Positions 61,161 to 64,000 of a stretch of DNA of 64,000 bases are shown here, one piece after another. The stretch is from Castellaniella sp035707805 (lineage in GTDB: Bacteria > Pseudomonadota > Gammaproteobacteria > Burkholderiales > Burkholderiaceae_B), in assembly GCA_035707805.1 (NCBI GenBank), contig DASSTS010000036.1, positions 1 to 64,000 on the forward strand. The letters are read 5' to 3'. The notes under the pieces are model-generated. The model did no database searches, was not told the DNA's origin, and was given only the letters and a program-made list of their open reading frames with translations. The first letter of the stretch is position 1. Every line of letters starts with the position of its first letter. Made by a program: the position numbers and the translations under genes.

Positions 61161-62055
61161 CTTCATCAGCAGTTTCTGGAGCTATTACATTGCGGTCATC
61201 GCGCTGGGCGGCATCGTCTGGTGCGTGTACCTGCTGTTCTCGCAGCGCGCCTGGCTCAAGCGCGACGTCAAGGCGGTGGAGAGCACCGGCCACGTCTGGG
61301 ACGGCGACCTGACCGAGCTGAACAACCCCGTGCCGCGCTGGTGGACGGTCATGTACCTGCTGCTGTGCGCCTTCGCGCTGGGCTACCTGGTCCTGTATCC
61401 AGGCCTGGGCAGCTACCAGGGCACGCTGGGATTCACGGCCGGCAAGCAGGTCCTGCAGGAACAGGAGGCCCTGAACGCGCGCGTCCAGCCCGTATACGAG
61501 CGTTTTCGCGACATGCCGATCCCCGAGATCGCTCGCGACGACCAGGCGCGCGACATCGGCCAGCGCCTGTTCCTGAACAACTGCGCCCAATGCCACGGCT
61601 CGGACGCGAAGGGCGGGCGCGGCTTTCCCAACCTGACGGACGACGACTGGCTGTGGGGCGGGGCGCCGGAGCAGATCCTGCAGACCATCACCCAGGGGCG
61701 CCACGGCGTGATGCCGGCCTGGGCCGCCATGATCAAGCCCGAGGACGCCTCGGCGATCGCCCAGTACGTGCGATCGCTGTCGGGCCTGGCCCATGACCCG
61801 CTGCGGATCAATGCCGGCCGGCGTGGCTTCGAGACCTATTGCGCGGCCTGTCACGGCGCGCAAGGCAAGGGCAACCCGCTGCTGGGCGCGCCCAACCTGA
61901 GCGACGGCGTCTGGCTGTACGGCAGTTCCGAGGCCACCATCGTCGAGACCATCCTGAACGGCCGCGACAACCAGATGCCGGCGCAGGAAACCCACTTGAC
62001 TCCGGAACAGATCCGCCTGCTGGCCGGCTGGGTCTGGGGGCAATCGAACCGCTAA
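61153..62055 (+). CDS. ccoP: Cytochrome cbb3 oxidase subunit III, diheme
   Basis: A 300-aa diheme cytochrome c with two helices at about 9-31 and 66-85 (N-terminal FixP domain) and two heme motifs, CAQCH and CAACH. It accepts electrons from soluble cytochrome c or cytochrome bc1. The ATG at 61153 gives the standard start MSDFISSFW. Confidence 0.97.
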   Translation: MSDFISSFWSYYIAVIALGGIVWCVYLLFSQRAWLKRDVKAVESTGHVWDGDLTELNNPVPRWWTVMYLLLCAFALGYLVLYPGLGSYQGTLGFTAGKQVLQEQEALNARVQPVYERFRDMPIPEIARDDQARDIGQRLFLNNCAQCHGSDAKGGRGFPNLTDDDWLWGGAPEQILQTITQGRHGVMPAWAAMIKPEDASAIAQYVRSLSGLAHDPLRINAGRRGFETYCAACHGAQGKGNPLLGAPNLSDGVWLYGSSEATIVETILNGRDNQMPAQETHLTPEQIRLLAGWVWGQSNR

Positions 62056-62073
62056 AGCAATCCAGAGGACACC

Positions 62074-63582
<1,509 letters not shown>

Positions 63583-63593
63583 AGGAGATCCCC

Positions 63594-63809
63594 ATGCAGC
63601 CGGAAATACGCGAAAATCTGTCCGAAGGCCGGCCCTGGTGGCGGCATCGCTGGCCCTGGCTGCTCCTGCTGGGGCCCGCGGTGGCCGTCGTGGGCTGCGC
63701 GGTCACCATCGCTCTGGCGTTCCAGTCCTACGGCGACCAGGAGATCCATGACGGCGGGGCGCGGCAGGGCCTGGTGGTGGCGCCGCCGCCCGCACCCGCC
63801 GCGCAGTGA
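63594..63809 (+). CDS. Short FixH/CcoH-like membrane protein
   Basis: A 71-aa protein with one helix (WPWLLLLGPAVAVVGCAVTIALAF) preceded by WRHR and followed by a short segment SYGDQEIHDGGARQGLVV that resembles the beginning of the FixH periplasmic domain (D-x-YY-x-GL). The remaining approximately 80 residues of FixH are missing, replaced by a Pro/Ala tail. It lies where ccoH normally lies. AAGGAG precedes the ATG. Confidence 0.65.
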   Translation: MQPEIRENLSEGRPWWRHRWPWLLLLGPAVAVVGCAVTIALAFQSYGDQEIHDGGARQGLVVAPPPAPAAQ

Positions 63810-63838
63810 ATGATGGCACCTGACTCGGGAGAACGGCT

Positions 63839-64000
63839 TTGAAGGCACGCAATCTGATGTGGATCCTGTGGCCCTCGTTTTTGATGGCGGGGGTGGCCAG
63901 CGCGGTCGTATTCGCCTTGCTCGATCCCCTGGACCTGGTGTTCCTTGGGCGGTTCCACGGCAGCCGGCCGACCGTCTATACCCTGGGGTTCTTCCTGTTC
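63839..64000 (+). CDS. Membrane protein, 5' part only (runs off the window)
   Basis: Starts at TTG 63839 after GGGAGAACGG and encodes KARNLMWILWPSFLMAGVASAVVFALLDPLDLVFLG and a second hydrophobic segment (VYTLGFFLF) at the window edge. Small membrane proteins of this type occur after ccoGH in betaproteobacteria; function unknown. Confidence 0.7.
   Translation, partial: MKARNLMWILWPSFLMAGVASAVVFALLDPLDLVFLGRFHGSRPTVYTLGFFLF

Overview
The window is high-GC proteobacterial chromosome. Its backbone gene content fits a betaproteobacterium of the Alcaligenaceae (Bordetella/Achromobacter/Castellaniella-like): a gyrA-serC-pheA-hisC-tyrA-aroA-cmk-rpsA-ihfB-lapA-lapB-hldA-hldD run, etfBA with an acyl-CoA dehydrogenase, aceA, and a ccoNOQPG cytochrome cbb3 oxidase operon. 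The family assignment is an inference from gene content and order; no species is claimed.

Region 1 (about 50-9,680) is a compact integrated element in the 3' end of a tRNA-Ser(CGA) gene. It is bounded by a perfect 14-bp repeat (127-140 and 9,666-9,679). All its genes read leftward: tyrosine integrase, an unknown gene, AlpA-like regulator, a small HTH protein, an unknown gene, TOPRIM/RecA-type primase-helicase, a GTG-started HTH protein, an HK97-type major capsid protein, two small unknowns, a P27-type terminase small subunit, another small unknown, a structured leader RNA, a small unknown and a HExxH metallopeptidase, ending in a rho-independent terminator. I see no portal, head protease, large terminase, tail or lysis gene. 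Size, order and content suggest a phage satellite (PICI or capsid-carrying PICI type) rather than a prophage. A GTCCGG iteron cluster next to the primase gene is the best candidate replication origin.

Region 2 (9,665-12,500) is a patch of older mobile or accessory DNA: a 5'-truncated serine recombinase whose 3' end contains the right att core, two overlapping MarR-type regulators, an SRPBCC protein, a GNAT pseudogene with an in-frame stop and a further decayed fragment.

Region 3 (12,547-53,030) is core chromosome: DHA2 transporter, two-part lipoate ligase, ddh, sstT, gph, ubiG, an OmpA-like protein, the gyrA-to-ihfB aromatic amino acid/translation cluster, envelope genes (lapAB, hldA, hldD, mltB), cysM, etfBA, a 1-Cys peroxiredoxin, rplS, rsgA, orn, acpS, nagZ, uvrC, pgsA and queF.

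Region 4 (53,031-64,000) holds aceA behind repeated TTTC-N7/8-GAAA motifs, two MarR regulators with clear palindromic operators, a FUSC transporter and the cbb3 oxidase operon. Two perfect FNR boxes (TTGAT-N4-ATCAA) precede that operon's two halves. Its first gene is the strangest in the window after the satellite: a CcoI-like protein that keeps the eight transmembrane helices and CPC motif of a copper P-type ATPase but lacks the metal-binding, actuator, phosphorylation and nucleotide-binding domains. The last gene runs off the window.
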